Positions 25,442 to 32,982 of a DNA stretch of 64,000 bases are shown here, piece by piece; within the stretch, counting starts at the first letter, position 1; every line of letters begins with the position of its first letter. The stretch is taken from assembly GCF_015352445.1 (NCBI RefSeq), contig NZ_JADKPO010000012.1:62001-126000 (forward strand), given 5' to 3'. The notes beneath the pieces were generated by a model. It saw only the letters and a list, made by a program, of their open reading frames with translations, was not told the DNA's origin and did not search any database. Source of the stretch: Nocardioides agariphilus. Its GTDB lineage: Bacteria > Actinomycetota > Actinomycetes > Propionibacteriales > Nocardioidaceae. The translations under genes and the position numbers were made by a program.

Positions 25442-27328
25442 GTGGAAGTCGCGGTACTGCTCGTCGTGCTGGCTGTCTCGGTGCTCGCCTTCACGGCACT
25501 GGCTGATCGGCTGGACTTCCCGGCGCCGCTCCTGCTGATCGCGGCGGGAGTGGTCGGGTCCTACGTGCCGGGCGTTCCCGAGATCCACCTCGAGTCCGAG
25601 GTCGTGCTGCTGGGACTGCTGCCGCCGCTGCTCTACGCCGCGGCGATCCAGACCTCCTTGGTCGACTTCAACGCCAACCGCCGGCCGATCCTGCTGCTGT
25701 CCGTAGGGCTGGTCGTGTTCACCACGCTGGGCGTCGGCGTCATCGTGCACTCGATGATCCCAGGCATCTCCTGGGCGATCTCGATCGCGATCGGTGCGGT
25801 GGTGGCGCCCCCCGACGCGGTCGCCGCGACAGCGGTGGCACGACGCATCGGGCTGCCACGGCGCGTGGTGACGATCCTCGAGGGCGAGTCGCTGTTGAAC
25901 GACGCCACGGCGCTGGTCGCGCTGCGGACCGCCCTCGCGGCCACGGGCGTCGGCGTCGACCACCAGGGCGTCGACGCGATGCACGTGGGAGCGGACTTCC
26001 TGGTCGCCTCCCTCGGTGGCGGCCTGGTCGGGTTCGTCGTGTTCGTGATCGTGGCCAAGCTGCGCAAGCTGATCAGCGATCCGGTCTTGGACACCGCGAT
26101 CTCGTTCGTGGTGCCCTTCGGCGCCTACATCGCGGCGGAGAAGATCGAGGCCTCCGGCGTGATCGCCGTCGTCGTCGCCGGTCTGCTGCTCGGACACAAG
26201 GCGCCGATCGTGCAGACCGCCCAGTCGCGGATCGCCGAGCGGATGAACTGGCGCACGATCGCCTTCGTCCTCGAGAACACCGTCTTCCTGCTGATCGGCC
26301 TCCAGGCCGGCTGGATCATCGACGACGTCTCCAACAGCTCGCTCTCGACCGGTCGGATCGTCGCCGTGTGCGCCGCCGTACTGCTGGGCTGCGTGGTGAT
26401 GCGGCTGGTGTGGGTGTTCTTCGCGCGCTACCTGCTGGTGCGTCCCGGGCGCGATCCGATCACCGGCATGCGACCGCCGTGGACGTTCACCTTCATCCTG
26501 GGCTGGGCGGGGATGCGCGGCGTGGTCACGCTGGCGGCGGCCTTCGTGATCGAGCCCGGCACGGAGTACCGCGAAGTGCTGCTGCTGATCGCGTTCACCG
26601 TCGTGGCCGGCACGTTGTTCGTCCAGGGCCTGACCCTTCCCGTGCTGGCGCGTCGTCTGCGCGTACCGGCGCCCGACCCGATGGAGGACGCACTGGCCCG
26701 CGCCACCTTGCTCCAGCAGGCATCGAAGGCCGGCTTCAAGGTGCTGCAGGACATCGAGTACGACGACACCCAGGGCGTGGTCAAGCTGGTCAAGCAGCGC
26801 ATCGAGCAGCGCAACTTCGCCGCCTGGGAGCGACTCGGCACCCAGGCGGACGTCGAGACCCCGAGCGAGCTGTATGCCCGCGTCAGGCTGGCGATGATCG
26901 AGGCCGAGCGCCGGCGGGTCCTGGAGGTGCGCGACGCGGGCCAGGTCGCCAGCGACGTGGTCACCGAGGTGCTGGCGATGCTCGACGTCGAGGAGTCGAT
27001 GATCGACGTCGCGCAGACCAGCCGCGAGGAGCTCAAGACGGAGTACTCACGGTTGCGAAGCACCGGCGCCTCCTGCGACCACCTCGACGCCCGGCCGGTG
27101 CAGGAGGTCGACCAGGACCCCGGCCCGGTCTGCCAGAAGTGCGTCGAGGAGGGCATCACCTGGGTGTCGTTGCGGCTGTGCCTGGACTGCGGGCACATCG
27201 GCTGCTGCGACTCGTCCGTACGCCGGCACGCCACCGCCCACTTCCGCGAGACCACCCATCCCGTCATCCAGTCCGCCGAGCCCCTCGAGGACTGGCGCTG
27301 GTGCTTCGTGCACCACGTGACCGCGTAG
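25442..27328 (+). CDS. CPA1-family Na+/H+ antiporter with C-terminal UBP-type zinc finger
   Basis: 628 aa. Residues ~1-410 form a 12-helix cation/proton antiporter domain: PPLLYAAAIQTSLVDF, the GAVVAPPDAVAATAVARRIG motif, and EGESLLNDATALVALR, where the ND-containing helix is expected to bind the ion. A cytoplasmic helical region follows. The last ~85 residues form a zf-UBP domain with Cys/His ligands in CDHLDARP, VCQKCVEEG, LRLCLDCGHIGCCDSS and HATAHFRETTHP. The GTG has CAAGAT six nt upstream. The fusion is the unusual part; the finger may regulate transport. Confidence 0.9.
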   Translation: MEVAVLLVVLAVSVLAFTALADRLDFPAPLLLIAAGVVGSYVPGVPEIHLESEVVLLGLLPPLLYAAAIQTSLVDFNANRRPILLLSVGLVVFTTLGVGVIVHSMIPGISWAISIAIGAVVAPPDAVAATAVARRIGLPRRVVTILEGESLLNDATALVALRTALAATGVGVDHQGVDAMHVGADFLVASLGGGLVGFVVFVIVAKLRKLISDPVLDTAISFVVPFGAYIAAEKIEASGVIAVVVAGLLLGHKAPIVQTAQSRIAERMNWRTIAFVLENTVFLLIGLQAGWIIDDVSNSSLSTGRIVAVCAAVLLGCVVMRLVWVFFARYLLVRPGRDPITGMRPPWTFTFILGWAGMRGVVTLAAAFVIEPGTEYREVLLLIAFTVVAGTLFVQGLTLPVLARRLRVPAPDPMEDALARATLLQQASKAGFKVLQDIEYDDTQGVVKLVKQRIEQRNFAAWERLGTQADVETPSELYARVRLAMIEAERRRVLEVRDAGQVASDVVTEVLAMLDVEESMIDVAQTSREELKTEYSRLRSTGASCDHLDARPVQEVDQDPGPVCQKCVEEGITWVSLRLCLDCGHIGCCDSSVRRHATAHFRETTHPVIQSAEPLEDWRWCFVHHVTA

Positions 27329-27340
27329 GCCCAGCCCCCA

Positions 27341-27410
27341 TGTAACGCGGGGTTATCCCATCTGCCCCAGCGTCCGGACACGTGGGCAGATGGGCTGACC
27401 CCGCGTTACA
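27341..27410. repeat. 27-bp inverted repeat, paired-palindrome family copy 2
   Basis: Arms 27341-27367 and 27384-27410 pair with two mismatches around a 16-nt loop. The outer part, TGTAACGCGGGGTTA, is shared with the 709-786 palindrome; the inner CCCATCTGCCC stem is not. It lies between convergent genes, where it could end transcription from both sides. Confidence 0.88.
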
Positions 27411-27425
27411 AGCACGCGCGCGGGG

Positions 27426-27719
27426 TCAGCCGGGCGGAGGCTGCTGCTGAGATGGAGTGGGGGCGGAGCCGTGTGGTGGCGGCGGTGTGGGCGAGGGCGT
27501 CACCAGGCGGAACGGTGGGAGCTTGCCCTGCTGCTCGACCGCCCAGATCGTGTTGACCAGTCGCTGCCGGTCGGCATCGTCGATCGGCCGTCCGGTCGTC
27601 GTCAGGTAGGCGAGCATGCCCAGGTCGCGGTAGGCCTGCTCGGAGTCGCGCACCTCGTTGGTGGCGAAGCTCGCCCGGAGGTCGTCCACGGCCTCCTTGG
27701 CCCTGTCCATGAAACCCAT
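27426..27719 (-). CDS. Small hypothetical protein with Pro-rich tail
   Basis: 97 aa, not recognised. Residues ~1-70 look helical and soluble (DRAKEAVDDLRASFATN, EQAYRDLGMLAYLTT, DDADRQRLVNTIWAVEQQ), then a Pro/Ser/Gln tail. The complement of 27727-27732 reads TAGTGT seven nt before the ATG, so a leaderless start is likely. An ATG three codons on is the alternative. Confidence 0.7.
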   Translation of the reverse strand: MGFMDRAKEAVDDLRASFATNEVRDSEQAYRDLGMLAYLTTTGRPIDDADRQRLVNTIWAVEQQGKLPPFRLVTPSPTPPPPHGSAPTPSQQQPPPG

Positions 27720-27770
27720 GCGTCGGACACTAGCCGTCCTGACTGTGCCGGGCCTGTGCGCCGAGACCCA

Positions 27771-27818
27771 GGACGTCATACGTTCTGGTCGCCATAGCGA
27801 CCACTTCGTATGACGTCC
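27771..27818. terminator. Nested palindrome downstream of the LysE gene
   Basis: Outer arms GGACGTCATACG (27771-27782) and CGTATGACGTCC (27807-27818) are perfect. Inside them TGGTCGC (27786-27792) pairs with GCGACCA (27797-27803) around CATA. It lies just after the LysE stop on the minus strand, so termination is the simplest reading. It is also close to the promoter of the 97-aa gene. Confidence 0.65.
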
Positions 27819-27823
27819 CGCCG

Positions 27824-28444
27824 TCACCCCAGGAGCGTACGTACCGCGAGAGCAGCGATGACCACGCCCGAGACCCAGGCGGTGACGACCCGGCCGCGCT
27901 TGCTGGTCACCTGGCGGCCCAAGACGGCGCCGAGGCCTGCGAGGGCCAGCTGCCACGAGGCACTGGCGACGAAGGCGGCCAGTACGAACACGATGCCCTG
28001 GGCCCAGCCATCGGCCAGGTGCGGGTTGCCGATCACGACGGCGGCGAAGTAGACGACCGTGGTCGGGTTGACGGCCGTGAGGGCCACGAACGCCAGGAAC
28101 GCCTGCCACGGCAGCAGGTCGCGGGCCGAGGCAGGGGCCGCAGAGCTGCGGCCGCTGCTGCGTCGGCCCATCCACACCGTGAGCACGGCGATGCCGAGCA
28201 GCACCAGGGCAGACGCGGCGCGCAGCCACCCGGCGTACGGCTCGAGCCTGGTCGACAGCGCCGCGCCGCCGACCACCGCCACTGCGGCATACGCACCGTC
28301 GACGGTCGCTACGCCGAGCGCAGCAGCCGAGCCCGTGCGTATCGAGGTGCGGGCGGTCAGGGCGACGAGCAGCGCCCCGACGGCGCCGATCGGGATGGCG
28401 ATGGCCCAGCCGGTGACGAGACCGGCGATGACCACCTCGAGCAC
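27824..28444 (-). CDS. LysE-family exporter
   Basis: 206-aa LysE/RhtB-type membrane exporter with about six helices; the N-terminal signature is TGWAIAIPIGAVGALLV. The family exports amino acids or related small molecules; the substrate is unknown. The GTG start has CACAAT six nt upstream (complement of 28451-28456), again the leaderless pattern. A strong palindrome follows the stop. Confidence 0.86.
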   Translation of the reverse strand: MLEVVIAGLVTGWAIAIPIGAVGALLVALTARTSIRTGSAAALGVATVDGAYAAVAVVGGAALSTRLEPYAGWLRAASALVLLGIAVLTVWMGRRSSGRSSAAPASARDLLPWQAFLAFVALTAVNPTTVVYFAAVVIGNPHLADGWAQGIVFVLAAFVASASWQLALAGLGAVLGRQVTSKRGRVVTAWVSGVVIAALAVRTLLG

Positions 28445-28544
28445 GGGTGGATTGTGGTGAACGTGAGGCGGTCAGCGCCAATCCGTAAGCCCGCCGGGGA
28501 CCGCGTCGGGCCTTGACCGGTCCCCGGCGGAGTTCAGTCGGCGC

Positions 28545-28865
28545 TCAGCACCAGGGGTAGAGGAACAGGCTGTTGTCCCCGGCCCGGTGGTCGGCGAGGA
28601 CGACGCTGAGCGGCAGCGGGTCGGGCAACGCGCTGACGTCGGTGCCCTCGCGGGGGACGACGCCGACCGAGACAGCGAGGCTGATGGGGAGGCCGCTGCT
28701 GGCAACGGTCGGGAGCAGCCCGGCGTCCTTGAGCACCTTGAGGCCGGCTCGCTGGCAGGCAGTGTCCGGTGCGGCTGAGGCCGGCTGCGCGGTGACGACG
28801 GCTCCCGCGGCTGCGAGGCCGAAGGCCGCGATGCCGAGTCCGATGCGGGTGGTCGTGTGCTGCAT
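28545..28865 (-). CDS. Small secreted protein, unknown function
   Basis: 106 aa with a Sec signal peptide (IGLGIAAFGLAAAGAVVTA, likely cleavage after ASA before APDTAC). The mature part is ~75 aa with two Cys (TACQRAG and the C-terminal YPWC), which could form one disulfide. No family recognised. The ATG with AGGAG nine nt upstream is preferred over an earlier in-frame start. It is divergent from the B12-dependent regulator, with which it shares a 125-bp control region. Confidence 0.72.
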   Translation of the reverse strand: MQHTTTRIGLGIAAFGLAAAGAVVTAQPASAAPDTACQRAGLKVLKDAGLLPTVASSGLPISLAVSVGVVPREGTDVSALPDPLPLSVVLADHRAGDNSLFLYPWC

Positions 28866-28892
28866 GGCGATCAACTCCTGGTCAAGGTGGCT

Positions 28893-28965
28893 GGACAGAG
28901 TGTCCAAGGTTTGTCCTACGTTGAGGAGTCTGCCTCGCCCATTGAGATTTGTCCAGTCTTTGTCG
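28893..28965. promoter_or_regulatory. Clustered TGTCC motifs between the secreted protein and B12-regulator genes
   Basis: GGACAGAGTGTCC (28893-28905) is an inverted repeat, and TTTGTCC occurs at 28910-28916 and 28948-28954, with TTTGTCG at 28959-28965. The spacing within a short divergent region suggests operator sites for the adjacent MerR-type regulator. This is inference; no such operator is established. Confidence 0.4.
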
Positions 28966-28990
28966 AAGGTATGGGCGTACGCTGTCGCCC

Positions 28991-29902
28991 GTGTACTCGG
29001 TCAAGCACGCCGCCGCGATGACCGGCATCCCGCCCGACACCCTCCGGATGTGGGAACGCCGCTACGGCGTTGTCGCGCCCGTACGCACCGAGGGCGGCTA
29101 CCGGCTCTACGACGACGCCGCCATCAGTCGTCTCTCGGCGATGCGCGCTCTCGTGGAGGCCGGTTGGCCACCTCGACTGGCGGCAGAGCAGGTGCGATCC
29201 GGTACGACGGCAGGGCCGCTTGCCAGCCCGCCGACCGGCGACGAGGTCCCCGTCGCCGTCGATGACCCGGCGGGCGACGTCGCTGTGCTCGTCGCCATGG
29301 CCACCGACTTCGACGCACACGCCCTCGAGACCGTGCTCGCGGAGATGTTCGAGCGCGACGACTTCGAGCACGTCGTCGACACCTGGCTGATGCCGGCCCT
29401 GATCTCGTTGGGCTCGGCCTGGCACCGCGGCAAGGTGACGGTCGCCGGTGAGCACTTCGTCAGCGCCGCCGTGCAGCGACGACTGGCGGCCGCCTACGAC
29501 GCGGCGCCGACCAACCCCGACGGGCCGCGCGTGGTCGTCGGACTCGCGCGCGGCTCTCGACACGAGCTCGGCGTGCTGGCGTTCGCGGTGGCGCTGCGCA
29601 GGGCGGGGCTGGCCGTGCTCTACGTCGGCAGCGACCTGCCGGCCGAGACCTGGGTGGTGACGGCCACCGACCAGCGACCGGCGGCGGTGGTGGTCGGCGT
29701 ACCCTCCTCCGACGACGTCCCCGCCGTGCGCGACACCGTTGCAGCGCTGATCGCCGCGCGGCCGGACCTGAAGGTGTTCGTGGGCGGCGGCCATCAGAGC
29801 CGCGTCGGCGGAGCAGCGCTGCCGCTGGGGCATCGACTGGGCGAGGCCGCCGAGGAGGTCGCCCGCGTGCTCGGCGTCGTCGGTCAAGCCGCGACGGCCT
29901 AG
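28991..29902 (+). CDS. MerR-family regulator with B12-binding domain (CarH/LitR-like)
   Basis: 303 aa. Residues ~1-70 are a MerR HTH: AAMTGIPPDTLRMWERRYG and GYRLYDDAAISRLSAM. Residues ~90-165 form the helical cap with the photoreceptor signature W-x9-E-H: W144 and E154-H155. The cobalamin-binding Rossmann part follows, with SRHELG placing His191 as likely lower cobalt ligand, although the usual Asp of DxHxxG is Ser. In CarH these features bind adenosylcobalamin and give light-relieved repression. The GTG start has TACGCT (28978-28983) seven nt upstream. The regulated genes are unknown. Confidence 0.85.
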   Translation: MYSVKHAAAMTGIPPDTLRMWERRYGVVAPVRTEGGYRLYDDAAISRLSAMRALVEAGWPPRLAAEQVRSGTTAGPLASPPTGDEVPVAVDDPAGDVAVLVAMATDFDAHALETVLAEMFERDDFEHVVDTWLMPALISLGSAWHRGKVTVAGEHFVSAAVQRRLAAAYDAAPTNPDGPRVVVGLARGSRHELGVLAFAVALRRAGLAVLYVGSDLPAETWVVTATDQRPAAVVVGVPSSDDVPAVRDTVAALIAARPDLKVFVGGGHQSRVGGAALPLGHRLGEAAEEVARVLGVVGQAATA

Positions 29903-29912
29903 TTTGGGGAGC

Positions 29913-30563
29913 ATGCGGATCACGAAGTTCGGCCACTCCTGCATCCGGATCGAGCACGACGGCCACACGCTGGTCATCGACCCCGGTGGCTTCACCCAGC
30001 CGGAGGCGGTCGACGGCGCCGACGCCGTGCTGGTCACCCACGAGCACCCCGACCACTATCACCCGGCCCACCTGGTGCGGGCCTCGGCGCCGGTGTTCAC
30101 CATCGACGCGGTCGCCCAGCGGATCCGCGAGGACTCACCCGAGGTCGCCGAGCAGCTCACCGTGGTGTCCCCGGAGCAGACCTTCGAGGCCGCCGGACTG
30201 CCGGTGCGAGCTGTCGGTGAGCAGCACGCCGTGATCCATCCCGACCTGCCACGGTTCGACAACAGCGGGTACGTCGTCACGCTGGCCACCCCATCGGGCG
30301 ACCAGAAGGTGTTCCATCCCGGCGACGCGCTCACCCCGCCGGGAGAGCCCGTCGACCTGCTCTGCGTGGTGGTGTCGGCGCCGTGGATGAAGGTCTCCGA
30401 GGCCGTCGACTTCGCACGACTGGTCGGCGCACCACGCAACCTGGCCATCCATGACCGGGTCTACTCCGAGGCCGGCCTCGGCATCGTCGACGGACATCTG
30501 AGCCGGCTGCTGCCGGACACCCAGGCCTACGCCCGGGTGCCCGACGGCGCCGATCTCGTCTGA
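29913..30563 (+). CDS. MBL-fold metallohydrolase (UlaG-like)
   Basis: 216 aa, a small metallo-beta-lactamase-fold protein. It begins MRITKFGHSCIRIEHDG, typical of the UlaG-like group. The metal motif HxHxDH is H43-E-H45-P-D47-H48 in VLVTHEHPDHYHP. Further ligands are likely His and Asp in VFHPGDAL and the late His in LAIHDRVYSE. The substrate is unknown. It follows the B12 regulator by 10 nt. TAGTTT seven nt before the ATG overlaps the previous stop, and GGGGAG could also act as ribosome site. Confidence 0.86.
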   Translation: MRITKFGHSCIRIEHDGHTLVIDPGGFTQPEAVDGADAVLVTHEHPDHYHPAHLVRASAPVFTIDAVAQRIREDSPEVAEQLTVVSPEQTFEAAGLPVRAVGEQHAVIHPDLPRFDNSGYVVTLATPSGDQKVFHPGDALTPPGEPVDLLCVVVSAPWMKVSEAVDFARLVGAPRNLAIHDRVYSEAGLGIVDGHLSRLLPDTQAYARVPDGADLV

Positions 30564-30641
30564 CTGCCCAGACGGCTCACAGCGGGGAGGACGTGGCCCC
30601 GCACTCGAAGTAGCTCGCCGAGATGGAGTCAGCCTTCCCGT

Positions 30642-31892
30642 TCAGTCGGTGAGCGCGTCGCGCACCGGCAGGAACTTCGCCTGCGCCTCGGCCAGCTCGG
30701 CCTCGGGGTCGGAGTCGGCGACGATGCCGCAGCCGGCGAACAGCCGCACGGTCGAGCCCCGCACCTCGGCGGAGCGCAGGGCCAGTGCCCATTCGCCGTC
30801 GCCGTTGGCGTCCATCCAGCCGACCGGGCCGGCGTAGCGGCCTCGGTCCATGTTCTCGATCTCGGAGATCAGCCGCGTGGCGACCGCCGTCGGAGTGCCG
30901 CCCACTGCTGCGCTCGGGTGCAGCGAGGCCGCCAGCTCGAGCGAGGAGACCGTTGCTGCGTCGTGGACGACACCGGCGACGTCGGTGGCCAGGTGCATCA
31001 CGTTGGGCAGGTGCAGGACGAACGGCGCCTCCGGCACGTTCATCGAAGAGCAGTGGGGCTCGAGCGCCTCGGCGACCGACCGTACGGCGTACTCGTGCTC
31101 CTCGAGGTCCTTCGAGGAGCGGGCCAAGGTGGCGGCAAGAGCCAGGTCGGCAGTGTCGTCGCCCGTGCGTCGGATGGTGCCGGCGAGGACGCGCGAGGTG
31201 ACCAGGCCGCGCTCACGGCGGACGAGCATCTCGGGCGTCGCGCCGAACAGCCCGTCGACGTGGAAGGTCCAGCACATCGGGTAGTCATCGGCCAAGCGGT
31301 GCAGCGGCCAACGTACGTCGACGGGTGCGTCGGCAGTCGCGACCAGGTCGCGAGCCAAGACGACCTTCTCGAGGTCGCCCGCGTTGATGCGCGCGACGGC
31401 GTCGGCGACCACGCCCATCCAGCGCTCGCTGTCGAGAGCCCCGTCGGCGAAGGCCACGTCGACCGGCGGGGCCGGCGGCTCGGCCACCCGGACCGTCGGC
31501 GCCGTCAGGGTGCCGGCGCCGATGGTCGTCACCCAGGTCACGCCGCCGCGCCGACCGACGACGACCTCCGGGACCACGAGCACGGACTCGCCGGGCTCGT
31601 CGGCGAACGCGAACGTGCCGAAGCAGACCAGGCCGGTGCCGGGCTCGCCGACCTCGTCGTGGACGATCGCTCGGCTGGTGGTCTCGTCCCACCACTTGTT
31701 CGCATCGGCGAAGCGTGTCGTTCCGCGGCTGCGCAGCTCGGCGGCGACGCCCCACGCGACCATTCCCTCACCGCGGCGCAGCCAGGCGACCGGGGAGTCC
31801 AGCGGCAGCAGGTCGAGCAGATCGGTGACCGGCAGGTCGAGAGCGACAGTGCGGGCAGTGAGCGCCGGGTCGACAAGGGGCGTGCTCGACAC
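30642..31892 (-). CDS. menF: Isochorismate synthase MenF
   Basis: Chorismate-utilising enzyme making isochorismate, the entry to menaquinone synthesis; 416 aa. The C-terminal catalytic domain has LHPSAAVGGTPTAVA, ISEIENMDRGRYAGPVGW and FAGCGIVADSDPEAELAE, the usual signature with Glu Mg ligands. The GTG at 31892 is chosen because TACGGT (complement of 31899-31904) lies six nt upstream. A GTG two codons earlier would abut the -10 box. It stands apart from menECD but serves the same pathway. Confidence 0.9.
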   Translation of the reverse strand: MSSTPLVDPALTARTVALDLPVTDLLDLLPLDSPVAWLRRGEGMVAWGVAAELRSRGTTRFADANKWWDETTSRAIVHDEVGEPGTGLVCFGTFAFADEPGESVLVVPEVVVGRRGGVTWVTTIGAGTLTAPTVRVAEPPAPPVDVAFADGALDSERWMGVVADAVARINAGDLEKVVLARDLVATADAPVDVRWPLHRLADDYPMCWTFHVDGLFGATPEMLVRRERGLVTSRVLAGTIRRTGDDTADLALAATLARSSKDLEEHEYAVRSVAEALEPHCSSMNVPEAPFVLHLPNVMHLATDVAGVVHDAATVSSLELAASLHPSAAVGGTPTAVATRLISEIENMDRGRYAGPVGWMDANGDGEWALALRSAEVRGSTVRLFAGCGIVADSDPEAELAEAQAKFLPVRDALTD

Positions 31893-31986
31893 GCTCACAC
31901 CGTACTCGGACGGCCTGCGGCGTCCCGCATCGCCGGCGCGTGCGTCGACGCCCCTCCCCCCGACAGGGGCGTCGACGACCGCGCGG

Positions 31987-32556
31987 TCAGTTGTGCATGC
32001 TGTGGCAGCTGTCGTAGCGGCGCAGGGTGTACGTCGCGTAGTACGAGTAGCCGATGCAGACCTTCGACCCGTACAGAGCGTGCGAGGCGTAGGCGATGCC
32101 GTTGAGGTAGACGTAGGTCCCCCTGGGCCCGCAAGCCCGGTAGTAGCCGTCCGAGACGGCGTTGCTGCTCGCGGAGGGAGGCCACGAAGCGGTGCCGGTG
32201 AGCGTGTTCCAGGTCACCTTCACCCACAGGCAGCCCGTCGTGTTCAAGATGACGTAGCTCGGGTTCCGGTACTCCCCTCGATACACCGGGGTCAGCCATC
32301 CGTCCTTGTACCAGTTCACCCCGCCCTTCATGTAGACCCTCGAGCCCGTGCTGTCCCATTGGGCGAAGGTGTCGGTGTGCGAGTAGGTGTACGCCGCCGA
32401 TGCGCTGGTGGCCGATCCGAACAGCATCGTGAGTGCCATGAGCACGGGCACCAGGGCCCGCAGGACGATCCGGCGCTTGCGGCGGGTGCGCCCTTCGTGG
32501 CCATGGTCGGCGACCGCGGGCGAGGCGGCGCGGGTGGTGGCGGGAGTGTGGTCCAT
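31987..32556 (-). CDS. Secreted aromatic-rich protein, unknown function
   Basis: 189 aa. A basic stretch (HEGRTRRKRRIVLRA) is followed by a signal-peptide core (LVPVLMALTMLFGSA) ending SASA before AYTYSHTD. The mature ~135 aa are rich in Tyr and Trp, have four Cys and read like repeated short beta strands (GSRVYMKGGVNWYKDG, NPSYVILNTTGCLWVKVTW). Family not recognised; an extracellular beta-sandwich is possible. The ATG with GGAGG upstream is preferred over one six codons earlier. Confidence 0.7.
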   Translation of the reverse strand: MDHTPATTRAASPAVADHGHEGRTRRKRRIVLRALVPVLMALTMLFGSATSASAAYTYSHTDTFAQWDSTGSRVYMKGGVNWYKDGWLTPVYRGEYRNPSYVILNTTGCLWVKVTWNTLTGTASWPPSASSNAVSDGYYRACGPRGTYVYLNGIAYASHALYGSKVCIGYSYYATYTLRRYDSCHSMHN

Positions 32557-32760
32557 GTCGTTCCTCCGGATCATCTGCCGCCCGGGTGGGCGGCTCGTGG
32601 GACCGAACGGTGCGTCCTCGCACTGAGGAGGAACTGAGGCGAGTCAGCGCGAGCGAGGCCGTGCTGGTGTGGCTTGCTCGCCCTCGGCGTCACCTCAGCG
32701 GGCGGGTGCACGGTGACCACATCGACCGGATCAGCACGGTCCATCGCACGAGGAGAAGCC

Positions 32761-32961
32761 ATGTGGGACACCGCCGAGCTGGGCTCGACCCACCTCAGTC
32801 ACGACATGCCCTGCCCCGGGTGTGCCCACCCGCGGCACACCTACCTGCCGTGCTCCGACGAGTGCGCATGTGTCCCACAGTGGCCGGGCACGATGCCGGC
32901 GACCACGACCCTGGCGACGAGCCGTCTGGCGGAGGTGTCCTCGCAGGGGTGGGCCGCCTGA
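32761..32961 (+). CDS. 66-aa Cys/His-rich small protein
   Basis: A small protein with the compact motif CPGCAHPRHTYLPCSDECAC (residues ~17-36), which could hold one or two zinc ions. The rest is short and polar. GAGGAG precedes the ATG at good spacing. No function assigned; similar small Cys-rich proteins occur in actinobacteria. It lies between two secreted-protein genes. Confidence 0.6.
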   Translation: MWDTAELGSTHLSHDMPCPGCAHPRHTYLPCSDECACVPQWPGTMPATTTLATSRLAEVSSQGWAA

Positions 32962-32982
32962 CGCACAGCAGCGCGGGTGTGG

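Noticed and set aside
30577-30641. Possible small gene between the MBL-fold protein and menF
   Set aside because: Only a short frame without ribosome site or promoter box on either strand; left as spacer.
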